Shown: piece by piece, positions 42,055 to 53,553 of the stretch
Layout: every line of letters begins with the position of its first letter
Position numbering within the stretch: the first letter of the stretch is position 1
DNA from: Brytella acorum
GTDB lineage: Bacteria; Pseudomonadota; Alphaproteobacteria; Acetobacterales; Acetobacteraceae
Direction: 5' to 3'
NCBI RefSeq assembly: GCF_029309905.1
Contig: NZ_JARBJP010000001.1
Coordinates: 248,001 to 312,000, forward strand
DNA: 64,000 nucleotides
Translations under genes and position numbers: made by a program
The notes under the pieces: model-generated
Seen by the model: only the letters and a program-made list of their open reading frames with translations
What the model was told of the DNA's origin: nothing
Databases searched by the model: none

Positions 42055-43026
42055 ATGGCGACGACCCCGATAGGTTTGATTGTGGCGGGACCGACTTGTT
42101 CCGGCAAGTCGGCTCTCGCGCTGGAACTGGCTGTACGATTTGGCGGCCATGTCATCAATGCTGATTCCATGCAGGTCTATCGCGATCTGCGCGTTCTGAC
42201 CGCGCGTCCCACACGAGAAGACGAAAACATCGCACCCCATGCTCTGTATGGCGTGCTGGACGCCGCGATGGCGGGCAGCGTGGCCTGGTGGCGCGAGCAG
42301 GCGCTGGCGGCGATGGAAAAGGCGTGGCGATGCGGGGCTCTGCCGATCCTGTGTGGCGGGACGGGCATGTATATGCGCGCCCTGATCGAAGGGCTGGTCG
42401 AGGTGCCCGATCCCGGCGCGGAGGCGCGCGAGGATGCCCGTGAGCGGCTGGAGCGCGACGGGCCGGAAGCCCTGCATGCGCGCCTGATGGCGGTCGATCC
42501 CGAAACCGCGATCCGTCTGAAGCCCGCCGATGGCCAGCGCATCGCGCGTGGCTGGGAGGTCTGGCGCGGAACCGGACGCGGGCTTTCATGGTGGCGGTGT
42601 CAACCGGGATTGCCGCCCGCGCCCTGCCGGTTTCTCGGATTGCGGCTGTCGCCACCGCGACCGGCCCTGCGCGAAGCGATCCGCACGCGTTTTCATGCCA
42701 TGCTCGAACAGGGCGCGCTGGAGGAAGTCGAGGCTTTGCGGCGACGGGCGTTGTCGCCTGAACTTCCGGCCATGCGCGCGCATGGCGTGCCGGAACTGAT
42801 CGCGCATCTCGACGGGCGGATGACGATCGGGGAGGCGCTGGAGCGCGCCGTCGTCAACACAGGCCAGTATACGCGCCGTCAGGCCACGTGGTTCAACCAC
42901 CATATCTTGTCCGCAGAAGGCGATACGTTTGCGCTCAATGCACGTTTCGACCTATCTGCGCAACTTTCGAAAAGGGAATGGCAGGAAAGCGTAATATTCA
43001 TACAAAACCGGTTGACGCCGCCGTAG
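42055..43026 (+). CDS. miaA: tRNA dimethylallyltransferase MiaA
   Basis: The 323-aa enzyme transfers a dimethylallyl group to A37 of tRNAs reading codons that start with U. The P-loop is GPTCSGKSALALELA, followed by VINADSMQVYRDL and PILCGGTGMYMRALIEGL. The C-terminal RRQATWFNHH matches the family RRQ..WFR element. A GGGAG ribosome site six bases before the ATG at 42055 fixes the start. Upstream in-frame codons overlap serB and are shadow. The insertion domain is somewhat Trp/Arg-rich (EVWRGTGRGLSWW). Confidence 0.94.
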   Translation: MATTPIGLIVAGPTCSGKSALALELAVRFGGHVINADSMQVYRDLRVLTARPTREDENIAPHALYGVLDAAMAGSVAWWREQALAAMEKAWRCGALPILCGGTGMYMRALIEGLVEVPDPGAEAREDARERLERDGPEALHARLMAVDPETAIRLKPADGQRIARGWEVWRGTGRGLSWWRCQPGLPPAPCRFLGLRLSPPRPALREAIRTRFHAMLEQGALEEVEALRRRALSPELPAMRAHGVPELIAHLDGRMTIGEALERAVVNTGQYTRRQATWFNHHILSAEGDTFALNARFDLSAQLSKREWQESVIFIQNRLTPP

Positions 43027-43073
43027 CCACGGCCTAAACCCGCCCGCTCAACAAGCATAGGGATCATACGGCC

Positions 43074-44866
43074 ATGAACTCGGCGGTGTCGCAGGAATTT
43101 CGCAACACGGACGCACTCAACGGTGCGGAGGTGCTCCTGCGCGTTCTCGTCGAGCAGGGTGTCGAGGTCATTTTCGGCTATCCGGGCGGCGCCGTCCTGC
43201 CGATTTACGATGCGCTGTTCAGGCAGGGCACCATCCGCCACATCCTCGTGCGTCACGAACAGGCTGCCGTGCATGCTGCCGAGGCCTATGCCCGCTCCAC
43301 GGGCAAGGTCGGCGTCGTTCTGGTGACGAGCGGGCCGGGGGCGACCAACGCCGTGACCGGGCTGGTCGATGCGTTGATGGACTCGATCCCGGTCGTCTGT
43401 ATTTCAGGTCAGGTTCCGACGGCCCTGATCGGCAACGACGCGTTTCAGGAAGCCGATACGACCGGCATCACGCGCCCCGCGACGAAGCATAATTATCTCG
43501 TCAAGCATGGGGCCGATCTCGCGCCGATCGTGCGTGAGGCGTTTGAAGTGGCGCGCGGCGGCCGTCCCGGTCCGGTGCTGATCGATCTGCCCAAGGATGT
43601 CAGCGTGGCGCGCGCGCCCCTGCCTGAGCCGGGGAACGGACGCCTGCACCGCCTGTACAGCCCGCGCCTGGATGCGGACCGTGAGGCGATCCGCCAGACG
43701 GTCGCGGCCATGAAGCGTGCGAAGCGGCCGCTCTTCTATACAGGGGGCGGCATCATCAATTCCGGCCCGGAAGCCTCTCAAGCGCTGCGGGAACTCGCGC
43801 GCCGGACGAATTTCCCCGTGACCTCGACGCTGATGGGGCTGGGCGCGTTTCCGACGACCGATCGCCAGTTTCTCGGCATGCTGGGCATGCACGGAACCTA
43901 TGAGGCCAATCTCGCGACTCATGGCTGCGATCTGCTGATCGCCCTGGGATCGCGTTTCGACGATCGCGTGACGGGGCGGGTGGATGCGTTCTCGCCGAAC
44001 TCGTTCAAGGTCCATGCCGATATCGATCCGTCGCAGATCAACAAGATCGTGCGGGTGGATGTCGCGTTGCAGGGCGATGTCGGACGCACCATCCGGGCGC
44101 TGCTGGCCGCGTGGGATGACGACGGGCAGGATCTTGGCGAGTGGTGGGCGCAGATCGACGCGTGGCGCGCGCTCGACAGCCTCGGCTTTCAGCAGGACAT
44201 GAAGCCCGATGCGATCATCCGGCCGCAATATGCCGTCCGTCGGCTGTATGAGATGGCGCTCGGCACCGGTCGCGACACCTATGTCAGCACCGAGGTCGGC
44301 CAGCATCAGATGTGGGCAGCGCAGCATTTCCAGTTCGACAAGCCCAATCGCTGGCTGACATCGGGCGGTCTCGGGACGATGGGTTACGGCCTTCCCGCCG
44401 CTGTCGGCGCGCAGGTCGCGCATCCGGATGCGCTGGTGATCGACATCGCGGGCGAGGCGTCGACGCTGATGAACATCCAGGAGCTTGGCACGATCGCGCA
44501 GTATCGCCTGCCGGTGAAGCTGTTCATCCTGAATAACCGCTATATGGGCATGGTGCGTCAGTGGCAGGAGCTGCTGCATGGTTCGCGCTATTCGCAGTCC
44601 TACAGCGAGGCGCTGCCTGATTTCGTCCGCTTGGCCGAAGCCTTCCACGGCACCGGCATGCGTGCGACATGTGTGGGCGAACTCGACGACGTGATCGCGC
44701 GGATGCTGGCTCATGACGGCCCGGTCGTCGCCGATATCTGCGTGGCGCAGGACGAGAACTGCTACCCGATGATCCCCTCGGGCGCGCCGCATAATGAAAT
44801 GCTGCTTGGCCCGGATGCGGAGGCCAATGCGGCGAAGGTGACACAAGAGGGAATGGCGCTGGTCTG

Positions 44867-44867
<1 letters not shown>
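43074..44867 (+). CDS. ilvB: Acetolactate synthase large (catalytic) subunit
   Basis: This 597-aa thiamine-diphosphate and FAD enzyme condenses pyruvate to acetolactate, or with 2-ketobutyrate, for valine, leucine and isoleucine. Landmarks are FGYPGGAVLPIYDAL, the catalytic Glu in LVRHEQAAVHAAEAYAR, SGPGATNAVTGL and the C-terminal FILNNRYMGMVRQWQELL. The cofactor motif reads DIAGEAS rather than the common GDGS; from memory this variant occurs in alphaproteobacterial enzymes. The stop overlaps the ilvN start (TGATG). No leader-peptide attenuator is visible in the 47 bases after miaA. Confidence 0.96.
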
Positions 44868-46413
<1,546 letters not shown>

Positions 46414-46421
46414 CGCTCCGT

Positions 46422-46443
46422 TCCGGAATGCGCGCATTCCGGA
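46422..46443. repeat. Perfect 22-bp palindrome downstream of ilvC
   Basis: TCCGGAATGC (46422-46431) is followed by GC and the exact complement GCATTCCGGA (46434-46443). It begins nine bases after the ilvC stop. There is no T run, so it may stabilise the ilv transcript or act as a Rho-assisted end. Confidence 0.6.
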
Positions 46444-46630
46444 TAGGGAACGCTCATGACCCCGCGTCGTGCATGGCATGGCGCGGGATCATTGCGTTCC
46501 GCCCCTCTTTCCTTGCAACTGTCGTCTTTGGAATGAACGTGGCAGGGCAGGAGGCGCGAAAGCGCCATATCCAGAAGATGAGACCGCTGATGTACAGGCC
46601 CGGATCAGAGCGCAGAGGACCGATCCCGGC

Positions 46631-48598
46631 GTGACACGCGCCATACGCACGCAGGGTTGGATCCAATTCTTTCATCGTGCCGCCAGCGTGACGGGCGCGG
46701 GGTTTCTGACCCTCGCAACGGCGGGTTGTACCAATCCGGTCTGGCTGGAGCGCATGAGCCTGATCGATGCCTATCAAAGTCGCAGCGCCAGCGCCCTGTC
46801 GGGATCAGGATTGAGCAACAGCACGCGCATCGTGCTGGAAAGCCAGAATCTGCGGGGCTTGTGGAGCCGGGCTCCCAGAAGCGCCATTGCGCGCCTGCGG
46901 GTCGCCACGCAGGAGCAGTTCTACACACCGGATCTCAAGAACCAGCTCTTCGCGCTCGCCGAGCTCAGCTATCTCGAAGCGCGTCGTTCTCATGATCGCA
47001 GCATGTTTATGAGCGCGGCGCTTTACGCCTATGCGTTTCTCGCGCCGTTTTCCGATCCGTCCCAGCGCCCCAGCGCTTATGATCCGCATTTCCGGCAGGC
47101 CTGCGATATCTACATGTTTGCCCTGACGGAAGCCTTCGGATCGCCTGTGGACGTGCGCTCACAGCACTGGATTTTACCCTTCGGGAGTCTGGCGCTTACG
47201 TCCAATCCATTAGAGCTTTCCTGGCAGGGACATGTCTTGACGGATTTCCGTCCGACGTCGCGATTGTCGGTCCATGGGATGAATAATGTCTATTCCTCGC
47301 CGGGATTGGGAGAACCCTTGGCGGCGTTGCCGAAAATGGATCGCGAAGAAGAGGGCACGTTCGAACTGTCCCGCAATGAACGGGTACCCTTCAATCTGTT
47401 CCTGAACATCTCTGATCCGCAACGGCAGGTTCTGAGCGATCACATCGAAGGGCAGATTGTGGTGACGCCCATGAACGGCCATCCGCCAATCGACGACAAG
47501 ACGCCGCTTCAATACGATCAAACGGCGGCCCGCGCGATTACGCTGAACGAAACGGATGTATGGTCGAGCGAGTATCGCGGTTTCCTCAACGGGCAGTTTT
47601 TCGAAACGCCCGTTCATGGATTGCAGCTTTCCGCCATGCAGCCCCATCAGGACGGGCACATGCCGGTCATTTTCGTGCACGGGACGGCCTCGAGCCCGGC
47701 GCGCTGGGCGGACATGGTCAACGAGCTCCTCGAAGATCCCGATATCCGGGCGCATTACGAGTTCTGGTTCTTTTCCTACGCGACCGGCAATCCCATCCCC
47801 TATTCAGCGCTCGAACTGCGGCGATCCATAGGCACGGCGATCGCCAATCTCGGCGGTGTCGAGGCCGATCCGGCCCTGGGGCGAATCACGCTGGTCGGTC
47901 ACAGCCAGGGCGGGTTGCTGTCGAAGATGCTGGTCATCGATCCGCGGGACCGTCTGTGGAACGGCATGGTTCACGTGCCGCTCGATCGCCTCCACCTGAC
48001 GCCGGATGCGCGCAGCACCCTGTCGGAGATGCTGTTTCCCACACCGATGCCGCAGATACGCAGTGTCGTTTATATCGCGACGCCGCAGCACGGCAGCTAT
48101 GTCGCAGCCCTGTCGATTTCGAAACTGGTCGGACGGCTCGTCACATTCCCGCTCGGCGTCACCGACGTCGTGCAGCAGGTTCTGACCGGCAACGCGGCGC
48201 TGACCAAGATCAATATGCGTCCCTGGCGGCTGGGGAGCGTGTACGGCATGTCGCCGCGCAGCGCGTTCATTCGCGCGCTTGCGGCAACGCCCATGGTGCC
48301 GGATGTGCAGGCCCATTCGATCATTCCGGTTCTTGGCGACGGGCCGCTGAACCGCGCGGATGACGGGGTGGTGACGTATGAAAGCGCGCATATTCCCGAT
48401 GTCCGGTCCGAGCTCGTCGTGCGGCATTCCGGTCATTCCACGCAGTCCAATCCCGTCACGATCGCTGAAGTCAGGCGCATCCTGCTCGATCAGATCGCGC
48501 AGGTGACGGCTGATCCGGTGGAGCGGGGCGACCGGCGCAAAAGTGGCATCGTGCGTATCGGCGGGCGTTATACGCCGCTTGCGACGTCGTCACCGTGA
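46631..48598 (+). CDS. Large lipid-anchored alpha/beta hydrolase
   Basis: From the GTG at 46631 the product is 655 aa. It opens with a basic segment and a signal sequence ending in lipobox LATAGC, so it is probably a lipoprotein. Residues about 60-330 form a region I do not recognise. The C-terminal half is an alpha/beta hydrolase with MPVIFVHGTASSPARW and the nucleophile Ser428 in VGHSQGG; YIATPQHGSYVA and a late HSGHS could supply oxyanion and His functions. Lipase or esterase activity is inferred. The start is preceded by AGAGGA about ten bases away; earlier in-frame codons lack a ribosome site. Its stop overlaps the next gene as GTGA. Confidence 0.8.
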   Translation: MTRAIRTQGWIQFFHRAASVTGAGFLTLATAGCTNPVWLERMSLIDAYQSRSASALSGSGLSNSTRIVLESQNLRGLWSRAPRSAIARLRVATQEQFYTPDLKNQLFALAELSYLEARRSHDRSMFMSAALYAYAFLAPFSDPSQRPSAYDPHFRQACDIYMFALTEAFGSPVDVRSQHWILPFGSLALTSNPLELSWQGHVLTDFRPTSRLSVHGMNNVYSSPGLGEPLAALPKMDREEEGTFELSRNERVPFNLFLNISDPQRQVLSDHIEGQIVVTPMNGHPPIDDKTPLQYDQTAARAITLNETDVWSSEYRGFLNGQFFETPVHGLQLSAMQPHQDGHMPVIFVHGTASSPARWADMVNELLEDPDIRAHYEFWFFSYATGNPIPYSALELRRSIGTAIANLGGVEADPALGRITLVGHSQGGLLSKMLVIDPRDRLWNGMVHVPLDRLHLTPDARSTLSEMLFPTPMPQIRSVVYIATPQHGSYVAALSISKLVGRLVTFPLGVTDVVQQVLTGNAALTKINMRPWRLGSVYGMSPRSAFIRALAATPMVPDVQAHSIIPVLGDGPLNRADDGVVTYESAHIPDVRSELVVRHSGHSTQSNPVTIAEVRRILLDQIAQVTADPVERGDRRKSGIVRIGGRYTPLATSSP

Positions 48599-49581
48599 GA
48601 CGCGCGCGCCGCACGAAAGGAATGGCGCTCCCGTTCATGCTGATGGCGTGTTTCGGGGCTGCCGCGTTCTGGTATTCGACCATCATGCCTTCCGGTCTGC
48701 GCGTGGTGCTGGCGGTGCTCTTTCCGTCGTTGATGCTCGGCATCGCGTTCGGTGTCCGCCGTTTCCGCGCGCGCGTGGCGATGCTGGCGGTCCTGATCAT
48801 AGGGTTCTGGGGATGGTATCTGTCCGACCCGCCGCGCAACGACCGGGACTGGACGCTCGAATACGCCGTGCCGGCCGACGCGGTTTTCGAGGGGCATGTC
48901 GCGCATATCCGCAACGTGCGCGATATCCGCTATCGGACGGTAAAGGATTACACGCCGCATTATTACGACGCGGATTATGATCTCGACCAACTCGACGGTC
49001 TCGATCTCGTCACCTCCTATTGGGCAGGAGAGACGATCGCACACGTCTTCCTGAGTTTTTCGTTCCGAAACGGTCGGCATCTGGCCATCTCGATCGAAAC
49101 GCGACGGCAGAAGAGATTCGTTTACTCAACGATCGCGGGGTTCTTTCACCATTACGAACTGTTTTATGTCGTGGCCGACGAGCGCGACCTGATCGGTGTG
49201 CGTACGGACGTGCGAAAGGAGCGCGTCTATCTTTATCACGTGAGGGTGTCGCCGGAGGTGCGCCGGAAGCTGTTCGTCAGCTATGTCAACGAGATCCATG
49301 ATCTGGCGCACCGGGCGCAGTGGTACAACACGCTGACGGATAACTGCACGACCGGCATTCTCGCGCGCGCCGGGGCGCGCCTGCGCTACCGCTTCGACTG
49401 GCGCGTGCTGCTGAGCGGGCATACCGCGCGTCTGGCGTATGATCTCGGGCTTCTCGACCAGAACGAGAGTTTCGCTACGCTGAAGCGCGAGAGCCGGATC
49501 GTGCGTCCCGAGGGCGCGGAGCCCGGCCCCGATTATTCGCGCGAGATCCGGGTCGGCAAGATCGGCGAAGCGACGGAATGA
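48595..49581 (+). CDS. DUF4105-like inner-membrane protein
   Basis: A 328-aa protein with about three hydrophobic segments in the first 85 residues (for example LPFMLMACFGAAAFWYSTIM and RVAMLAVLIIGFWGWYLS). A soluble domain follows, with VAHIRNVRDIRYRT, SYWAGETIAHVFLSFSF and WYNTLTDNCTTGI, the pattern I associate with DUF4105. The NC-T segment and the His in TIAHVFLSF suggest a papain-like or NlpC-like fold, but that is speculation. The GTG start overlaps the stop of the upstream hydrolase (48595-48598), so the two are likely to act together at the envelope. Its 3' end overlaps the convergent ribbon-helix-helix gene by 49 bases. Confidence 0.75.
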   Translation: MRRARRTKGMALPFMLMACFGAAAFWYSTIMPSGLRVVLAVLFPSLMLGIAFGVRRFRARVAMLAVLIIGFWGWYLSDPPRNDRDWTLEYAVPADAVFEGHVAHIRNVRDIRYRTVKDYTPHYYDADYDLDQLDGLDLVTSYWAGETIAHVFLSFSFRNGRHLAISIETRRQKRFVYSTIAGFFHHYELFYVVADERDLIGVRTDVRKERVYLYHVRVSPEVRRKLFVSYVNEIHDLAHRAQWYNTLTDNCTTGILARAGARLRYRFDWRVLLSGHTARLAYDLGLLDQNESFATLKRESRIVRPEGAEPGPDYSREIRVGKIGEATE

Positions 49582-49802
49582 CGGTCTTCGGCGGATTGAG
49601 CGCGCATGAAATTCAGGGCGGCCACGCGCAACGCCGACGCGAGCGGTCTCTCCGGTGTGCGTCTCGCGTCGATATCCGCGATCACGGCGGCCAGCGAGCC
49701 CGTCCCGGCCATGCCGAGAAGCACGTTCCAGAATTCCGGCTCCAGCGCGATGCTCGTGCGATGTCCGGAAAGTGAAACGCTGCGTTTGACGAGGTCGCTC
49801 AT
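49533..49802 (-). CDS. Ribbon-helix-helix domain protein
   Basis: This 89-aa protein reads [20 protein letters not shown] followed by WNVLLGMA. It is the small ribbon-helix-helix type often annotated in alphaproteobacteria (RHH_4-like): a beta strand with [11 protein letters not shown], then helices. Such folds usually bind DNA as dimers; a target is not known. The ATG at 49802 overlaps the queG stop as ATGA, so it is the last gene of queA-tgt-queG. The product ends in a disordered tail, and its last 49 bases overlap the convergent DUF4105-like gene. Confidence 0.75.
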   Translation of the reverse strand: MSDLVKRSVSLSGHRTSIALEPEFWNVLLGMAGTGSLAAVIADIDARRTPERPLASALRVAALNFMRAQSAEDRHSVASPILPTRISRE

Positions 49803-50845
49803 GGATACTGTTCCACTGCCCATTGCGCGGCTTCGGCCACGACGGCGTCCTGATCGGATGTGAGGTTCGCCGCCACGTCGCGCAGCGCTGGCGTACCGCT
49901 ATTGCCGATGGCGATCAGGACATTGCGCACGAAGCGGTTGCGTCCGATCCGCTTGATGGGTGAGCCGGAGAACAGCGCCCGAAAGGAGGCATCGTCCAGC
50001 CGCGCGAGTTCATCCAGACGGGGCGCGACCAGTTCGGGACGCGCCGCGAGTTTGGCCTGTCGTCCGGCCTGGGCGAAACGGTTCCACGGACAGACGGCCA
50101 GGCAGTCGTCGCAGCCATAGATGTGATTGCCCATCAGCGGCCGGAATTCGTGCGGGATAGGCCCGGCGTGCTCAATGGTGAGGTAGGAGATGCAGCGTCG
50201 CGCGTCGAGCCGGTAGGGGCGCGGGAAGGCGTTGGTCGGGCAGGCGGTAAGGCAGCGCGTGCATGACCCGCATGAACCCGCCCGTGGTTCGGAAGGCGCG
50301 AGATCCAGCGTCGTGTAGATTTCGCCGAGCAGGAGCCATGATCCGTCGGCCCGCGAGACGAGATTGGTATGCTTGCCCTGCCAGCCGAGTTGAGCGGCTT
50401 CGGCCAGAGGCTTTTCCGCGACCGGGGCGGTATCGACGAAGACCTTCACTTCCACCCCGTCACCCTGTTTGACGACGAACTGGGCGAGATGCTTGAGCAT
50501 GCCCTTGATGATGTCGTGATAGTCGCGGTTGCGCGCATAGACCGAGATATTGCCGCGATCCGGCTGTTGCAGCGTTGCGAGCGGATCGCTGTCCGGGGCG
50601 TAGGACAGACCGAGCGAAATGACGCTGCGAACGTCCGGCCAGAGGGCTTGCGGATCGCTGCGCTGGTCGAGCCGCTCCTTCATCCAGCCCATCGTGCCGT
50701 GCCAGCCCTGATCGACGAATTCGCGCAGCCGGGCCTTGTCGTCGTCCGACAGCTCCGCGCGGCAGAAACCCACGGCGTCGAAGCCCAGATGACGCGCATG
50801 CTCGGCGATCCGCACTTCCACGCTGGGTTTCGGTTGGCGACTCAC
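49799..50845 (-). CDS. queG: Epoxyqueuosine reductase QueG
   Basis: The 348-aa cobalamin-dependent enzyme carries out the last step of queuosine synthesis on tRNA. Two [4Fe-4S] motifs are visible: [16 protein letters not shown] and [13 protein letters not shown]. The N-terminal part has [11 protein letters not shown] and [20 protein letters not shown]. The start is a GTG that overlaps the tgt stop (GTGA, 50842-50845). The C-terminal HEAT-like segment with [14 protein letters not shown] is present, as in the full-length family. Confidence 0.94.
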   Translation of the reverse strand: MSRQPKPSVEVRIAEHARHLGFDAVGFCRAELSDDDKARLREFVDQGWHGTMGWMKERLDQRSDPQALWPDVRSVISLGLSYAPDSDPLATLQQPDRGNISVYARNRDYHDIIKGMLKHLAQFVVKQGDGVEVKVFVDTAPVAEKPLAEAAQLGWQGKHTNLVSRADGSWLLLGEIYTTLDLAPSEPRAGSCGSCTRCLTACPTNAFPRPYRLDARRCISYLTIEHAGPIPHEFRPLMGNHIYGCDDCLAVCPWNRFAQAGRQAKLAARPELVAPRLDELARLDDASFRALFSGSPIKRIGRNRFVRNVLIAIGNSGTPALRDVAANLTSDQDAVVAEAAQWAVEQYP

Positions 50846-52029
50846 GGCACAGGAGGGATTGCAGGCTGGGGCATTTCAGGCTGGGGCATTTCGTCCTCGC
50901 TCCAGTCGCCCGCCGCCCAGTCGGCGCGGAGTTGTGCCGCGACATCGGGGAGGGTTCCCGTCACGATGGCGGCGCGGATCGTGCGCATGAGGCGCTGGTA
51001 ATAGGCGATGTTATGCCATGTCAGCAGCATCGGGCCGAGAATTTCGTTGGCCCGGAACAGATGGTGCAGATAGGCGCGGCTGTGGCGCGCGCAGGCGAGG
51101 CAGTCGCAATCCGGGCTTATGGGACGCAGATCGTCGGCGTGACGGGCGTTGCGCATATTCAGCGTGCCGCGCTCGGTATAGGCGCGCGCGGTGCGCCCCG
51201 CGCGGGTCGGCATGACGCAGTCGAACATGTCCACGCCGCGCTCGACCGCGCCCAGCAGATCGGCGGGGGTGCCGACGCCCATGAGGTAGCGCGCATGGGT
51301 CCGGGGCAGGAGCGGCGTCGTGTAGTCGAGCGTCGCGAACATGAGTTCCTGGCCTTCCCCGACCGCAAGCCCCCCGATGGCGTAGCCCTCGAAGCCGATC
51401 CCGGTCAGCGCCTTGACGGAGCGTTCGCGGAGTTCGCGTTCCGTGCCGCCCTGGACGATGCCGAACTGGCCATAGCCGGGGCGTGGCACGAACGCCTCGC
51501 GCGAGCGCGCGGCCCAGCGCATCGAGAGCGCCATGGACTGCTCGATCCGCTCCGGCGTGGCGGGCAGGGCCGGGCACTCGTCGAAACACATGGTGATGGT
51601 GGCGTCGAGCGCGTTCTGGATGTCGGTGCTGATTTCGGGCGTCAGGCGATGCTTGCTGCCATCGATATGGGAATTGAACGTGACGCCGTCCTGGTCGAGC
51701 TTGCGCAACGCGCCGAGCGACATGACCTGAAACCCGCCCGAATCCGTCAGGATCGGGCCGGGCCAGTCCATCATCCTGTGAAGCCCGCCCATGCGACGCA
51801 CGCGCTCGGCGCCGGGCCGCAGCATGAGATGATAGGTATTGCCCAGAACGATGCCGGCCCCTGTCGAGCGCACGGCGTCCATGGTCATGGCCTTGACCGT
51901 CCCGGCCGTGCCGACCGGCATGAAAGTCGGTGTCGGCACGGTTCCGTGCGCGGTGTGGAGATGGCCCGCACGCGCGTTGCCGCATGTCGCTTCGGACACC
52001 CAGCGCATTTCGGTCGCGGCGTTCGTCAT
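50842..52029 (-). CDS. tgt: tRNA-guanine transglycosylase Tgt
   Basis: The 395-aa enzyme exchanges guanine-34 for preQ1 in tRNAs with GUN anticodons. Seen are the active-site Asp in [19 protein letters not shown], the second Asp region [15 protein letters not shown] and the zinc motif CDCLAC with a later His. The C-terminus ends in a duplicated MPQPEMPQP caused by a 15-bp tandem duplication (50863-50892). The ATG at 52029 overlaps the queA stop as ATGA. Confidence 0.96.
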   Translation of the reverse strand: MTNAATEMRWVSEATCGNARAGHLHTAHGTVPTPTFMPVGTAGTVKAMTMDAVRSTGAGIVLGNTYHLMLRPGAERVRRMGGLHRMMDWPGPILTDSGGFQVMSLGALRKLDQDGVTFNSHIDGSKHRLTPEISTDIQNALDATITMCFDECPALPATPERIEQSMALSMRWAARSREAFVPRPGYGQFGIVQGGTERELRERSVKALTGIGFEGYAIGGLAVGEGQELMFATLDYTTPLLPRTHARYLMGVGTPADLLGAVERGVDMFDCVMPTRAGRTARAYTERGTLNMRNARHADDLRPISPDCDCLACARHSRAYLHHLFRANEILGPMLLTWHNIAYYQRLMRTIRAAIVTGTLPDVAAQLRADWAAGDWSEDEMPQPEMPQPAIPPVP

Positions 52030-53081
52030 GACGCGCGCTCCAGCAGGCAGGCATCCCCATAGGAATAAAAGCGAAAGCCGTTCGCTATGGCATGGGCGTA
52101 GGCGGCGCGCATCGTGTCGGTTCCGGAAAAGGCACTGACCAGCATGAACAGGGTCGAGCGCGGGAGGTGAAAATTCGTCATCAGGGCATCGACCGCGCGG
52201 AAGCGATAGCCGGGGCGAATGAAGATATCCGTCTCGCCCGACCATGGATGCACGACGCCATGCGCGTCGGCTGCGCTTTCGAGCAGACGCAGGCTTGTGG
52301 TTCCGACCGCGACGATCCGGCCGCCTCGGGCGCGGGTTTCGTTGATGGCGTCGGCGGTTTCCTGGTCGATACGGCCCCATTCAGCGTGCATCTTGTGGGT
52401 CTTGATATCGTCGCGCACGGGAAGGAACGTCCCCGCACCGACATGCAGCGTCAAAGTCCGACGCTGAATTCCGGCGGCGTCCAGTGCCGCGAGCAGATCG
52501 GGCGTGAAATGAAGTCCGGCGGTAGGGGCTGCGACCGCACCCTTGTGACGTGAAAAGATGGTGCGATAATCGACATCATCCTGCGCCGTCGGGCCGAACG
52601 GGCGGTCGATATAGGGCGGCAGGGCAAGTGCTCCGACGCGTTGCAGGAAAGCGTCGAAATCGCCGCCTTCGGCTGAAAAGCGGATCTGGATCGCGCCGTC
52701 GCCTTCGTTGCGAAGGACCTGCGCCGTGACTTTGTCCTCGCCGAAAATGAGGATGTCACTCTCATGCAGCTTGCGGGCGTTGCGGGCGAGCGCGTGCCAC
52801 GAGCCGTCAGGCAGGATGCGGTCGAGCGTGATGCCGATCTTCGCCTCTCCACGGCGCGCGGAGAGCTGGGCGCGGATGACGGCGGTATCATTGGCGATCA
52901 GCAGGTCGCCCGCGCGTAAGAGCAATGGCAGGTCGCGGACCCGGCCTTCCGACAGTGCTCCATCGGGCCGGACATGTAGCAGGCGTGCGCTTTCACGCGG
53001 GCGGGCCGGTTCGAGCGCGATATTGGCGTGCGGCAGATCGAAATCGAACGCCGAGAGGGTCAGGTCGGGAGTGTCAGTCAT
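52026..53081 (-). CDS. queA: S-adenosylmethionine:tRNA ribosyltransferase-isomerase QueA
   Basis: This 351-aa enzyme adds the cyclopentene ring precursor to preQ1-tRNA, forming epoxyqueuosine. It starts [17 protein letters not shown] and continues with [24 protein letters not shown], the segment [13 protein letters not shown] and the C-terminal [15 protein letters not shown]. The ATG at 53081 begins exactly at the family start; an in-frame TTG at 53129 is unlikely. It heads the operon queA-tgt-queG-RHH, in which every junction overlaps by four bases. QueG acts on the QueA product, so the operon is functionally coherent. Confidence 0.95.
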   Translation of the reverse strand: MTDTPDLTLSAFDFDLPHANIALEPARPRESARLLHVRPDGALSEGRVRDLPLLLRAGDLLIANDTAVIRAQLSARRGEAKIGITLDRILPDGSWHALARNARKLHESDILIFGEDKVTAQVLRNEGDGAIQIRFSAEGGDFDAFLQRVGALALPPYIDRPFGPTAQDDVDYRTIFSRHKGAVAAPTAGLHFTPDLLAALDAAGIQRRTLTLHVGAGTFLPVRDDIKTHKMHAEWGRIDQETADAINETRARGGRIVAVGTTSLRLLESAADAHGVVHPWSGETDIFIRPGYRFRAVDALMTNFHLPRSTLFMLVSAFSGTDTMRAAYAHAIANGFRFYSYGDACLLERAS

Positions 53082-53232
53082 GGGAGGCCCGAGTTCTAGG
53101 CCAGAACAGGCGGGTTTTTCCACCCCCAAGATCGCAGCGGATCAATGTGGGGCAGCGTGTTTTCCAAGGCGCGGCTACAGGCGGCCGACGAAAAGAACCG
53201 TGATCCGTGCTGAACCCCTCGCATATCGGGTT

Positions 53233-53260
53233 GTCCGTTGCCATGTAAGGAGCAACGGAC
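53233..53260 (+). repeat. Leader hairpin of the 74-aa gene
   Basis: GTCCGTTGC (53233-53241) and GCAACGGAC (53252-53260) pair perfectly around a 10-base loop containing AAGGA. It lies about 27 bases before the start codon at 53288 and would be in the 5' untranslated leader. It could affect mRNA stability or be an operator. Confidence 0.65.
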
Positions 53261-53287
53261 ATCCAGGAAAACCGGGAAGGAAGAAGA

Positions 53288-53512
53288 ATGTCTTATGCCG
53301 CTCTCGATGCCGCGCGCATCGCCAAGGCTGCCAAATCAGCGCTTTCGGTGCTCGCGCAGGTCAAGGAAGAATCAGAAGCGCATGTGCGCAAGGTCATCAT
53401 GATCGAACGCATCGAGGCGCTGGCCACGGCGGCCGCGGAAACGACGCAGCCCGGCGGCGGCCTGGTGACGCTGACGTCGGAAGAGTTCTGGCTCATCAGC
53501 AAGAACTGGTGA
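53288..53512 (+). CDS. Small protein of unknown function (74 aa)
   Basis: The product is predicted to be largely helical: residues 1-50 are Ala/Glu/Lys/Arg-rich with IAKAAKSALSVLAQVKEESE and VIMIERIEALATAAA, then GGGLVTLTSEEFWLISKNW. There is no signal peptide, Cys or membrane span, so it is probably cytosolic. An AGGAAGAAG precedes the ATG, a good ribosome site. The gene is alone, with a leader hairpin upstream and a very strong terminator seven bases after the stop, which suggests high, independent expression. I do not recognise the family. Confidence 0.72.
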   Translation: MSYAALDAARIAKAAKSALSVLAQVKEESEAHVRKVIMIERIEALATAAAETTQPGGGLVTLTSEEFWLISKNW

Positions 53513-53519
53513 AGCGGCG

Positions 53520-53553
53520 AAGGCCGGTTCTTTCAAGAACCGGCCTTTTTTTT
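53520..53553 (+). terminator. Strong Rho-independent terminator
   Basis: A perfect 12-bp stem (53520-53531 with 53536-53547) with loop TTCA is followed by a run of eight Ts (53546-53553). It ends the 74-aa gene. The convergent porin stop codon begins at 53554-53552, directly against the T run; for the porin only the hairpin, without a T run, is available. Confidence 0.93.

Noticed and set aside
43404-44846. 480-codon minus-strand frame
   Set aside because: Shadow of ilvB.
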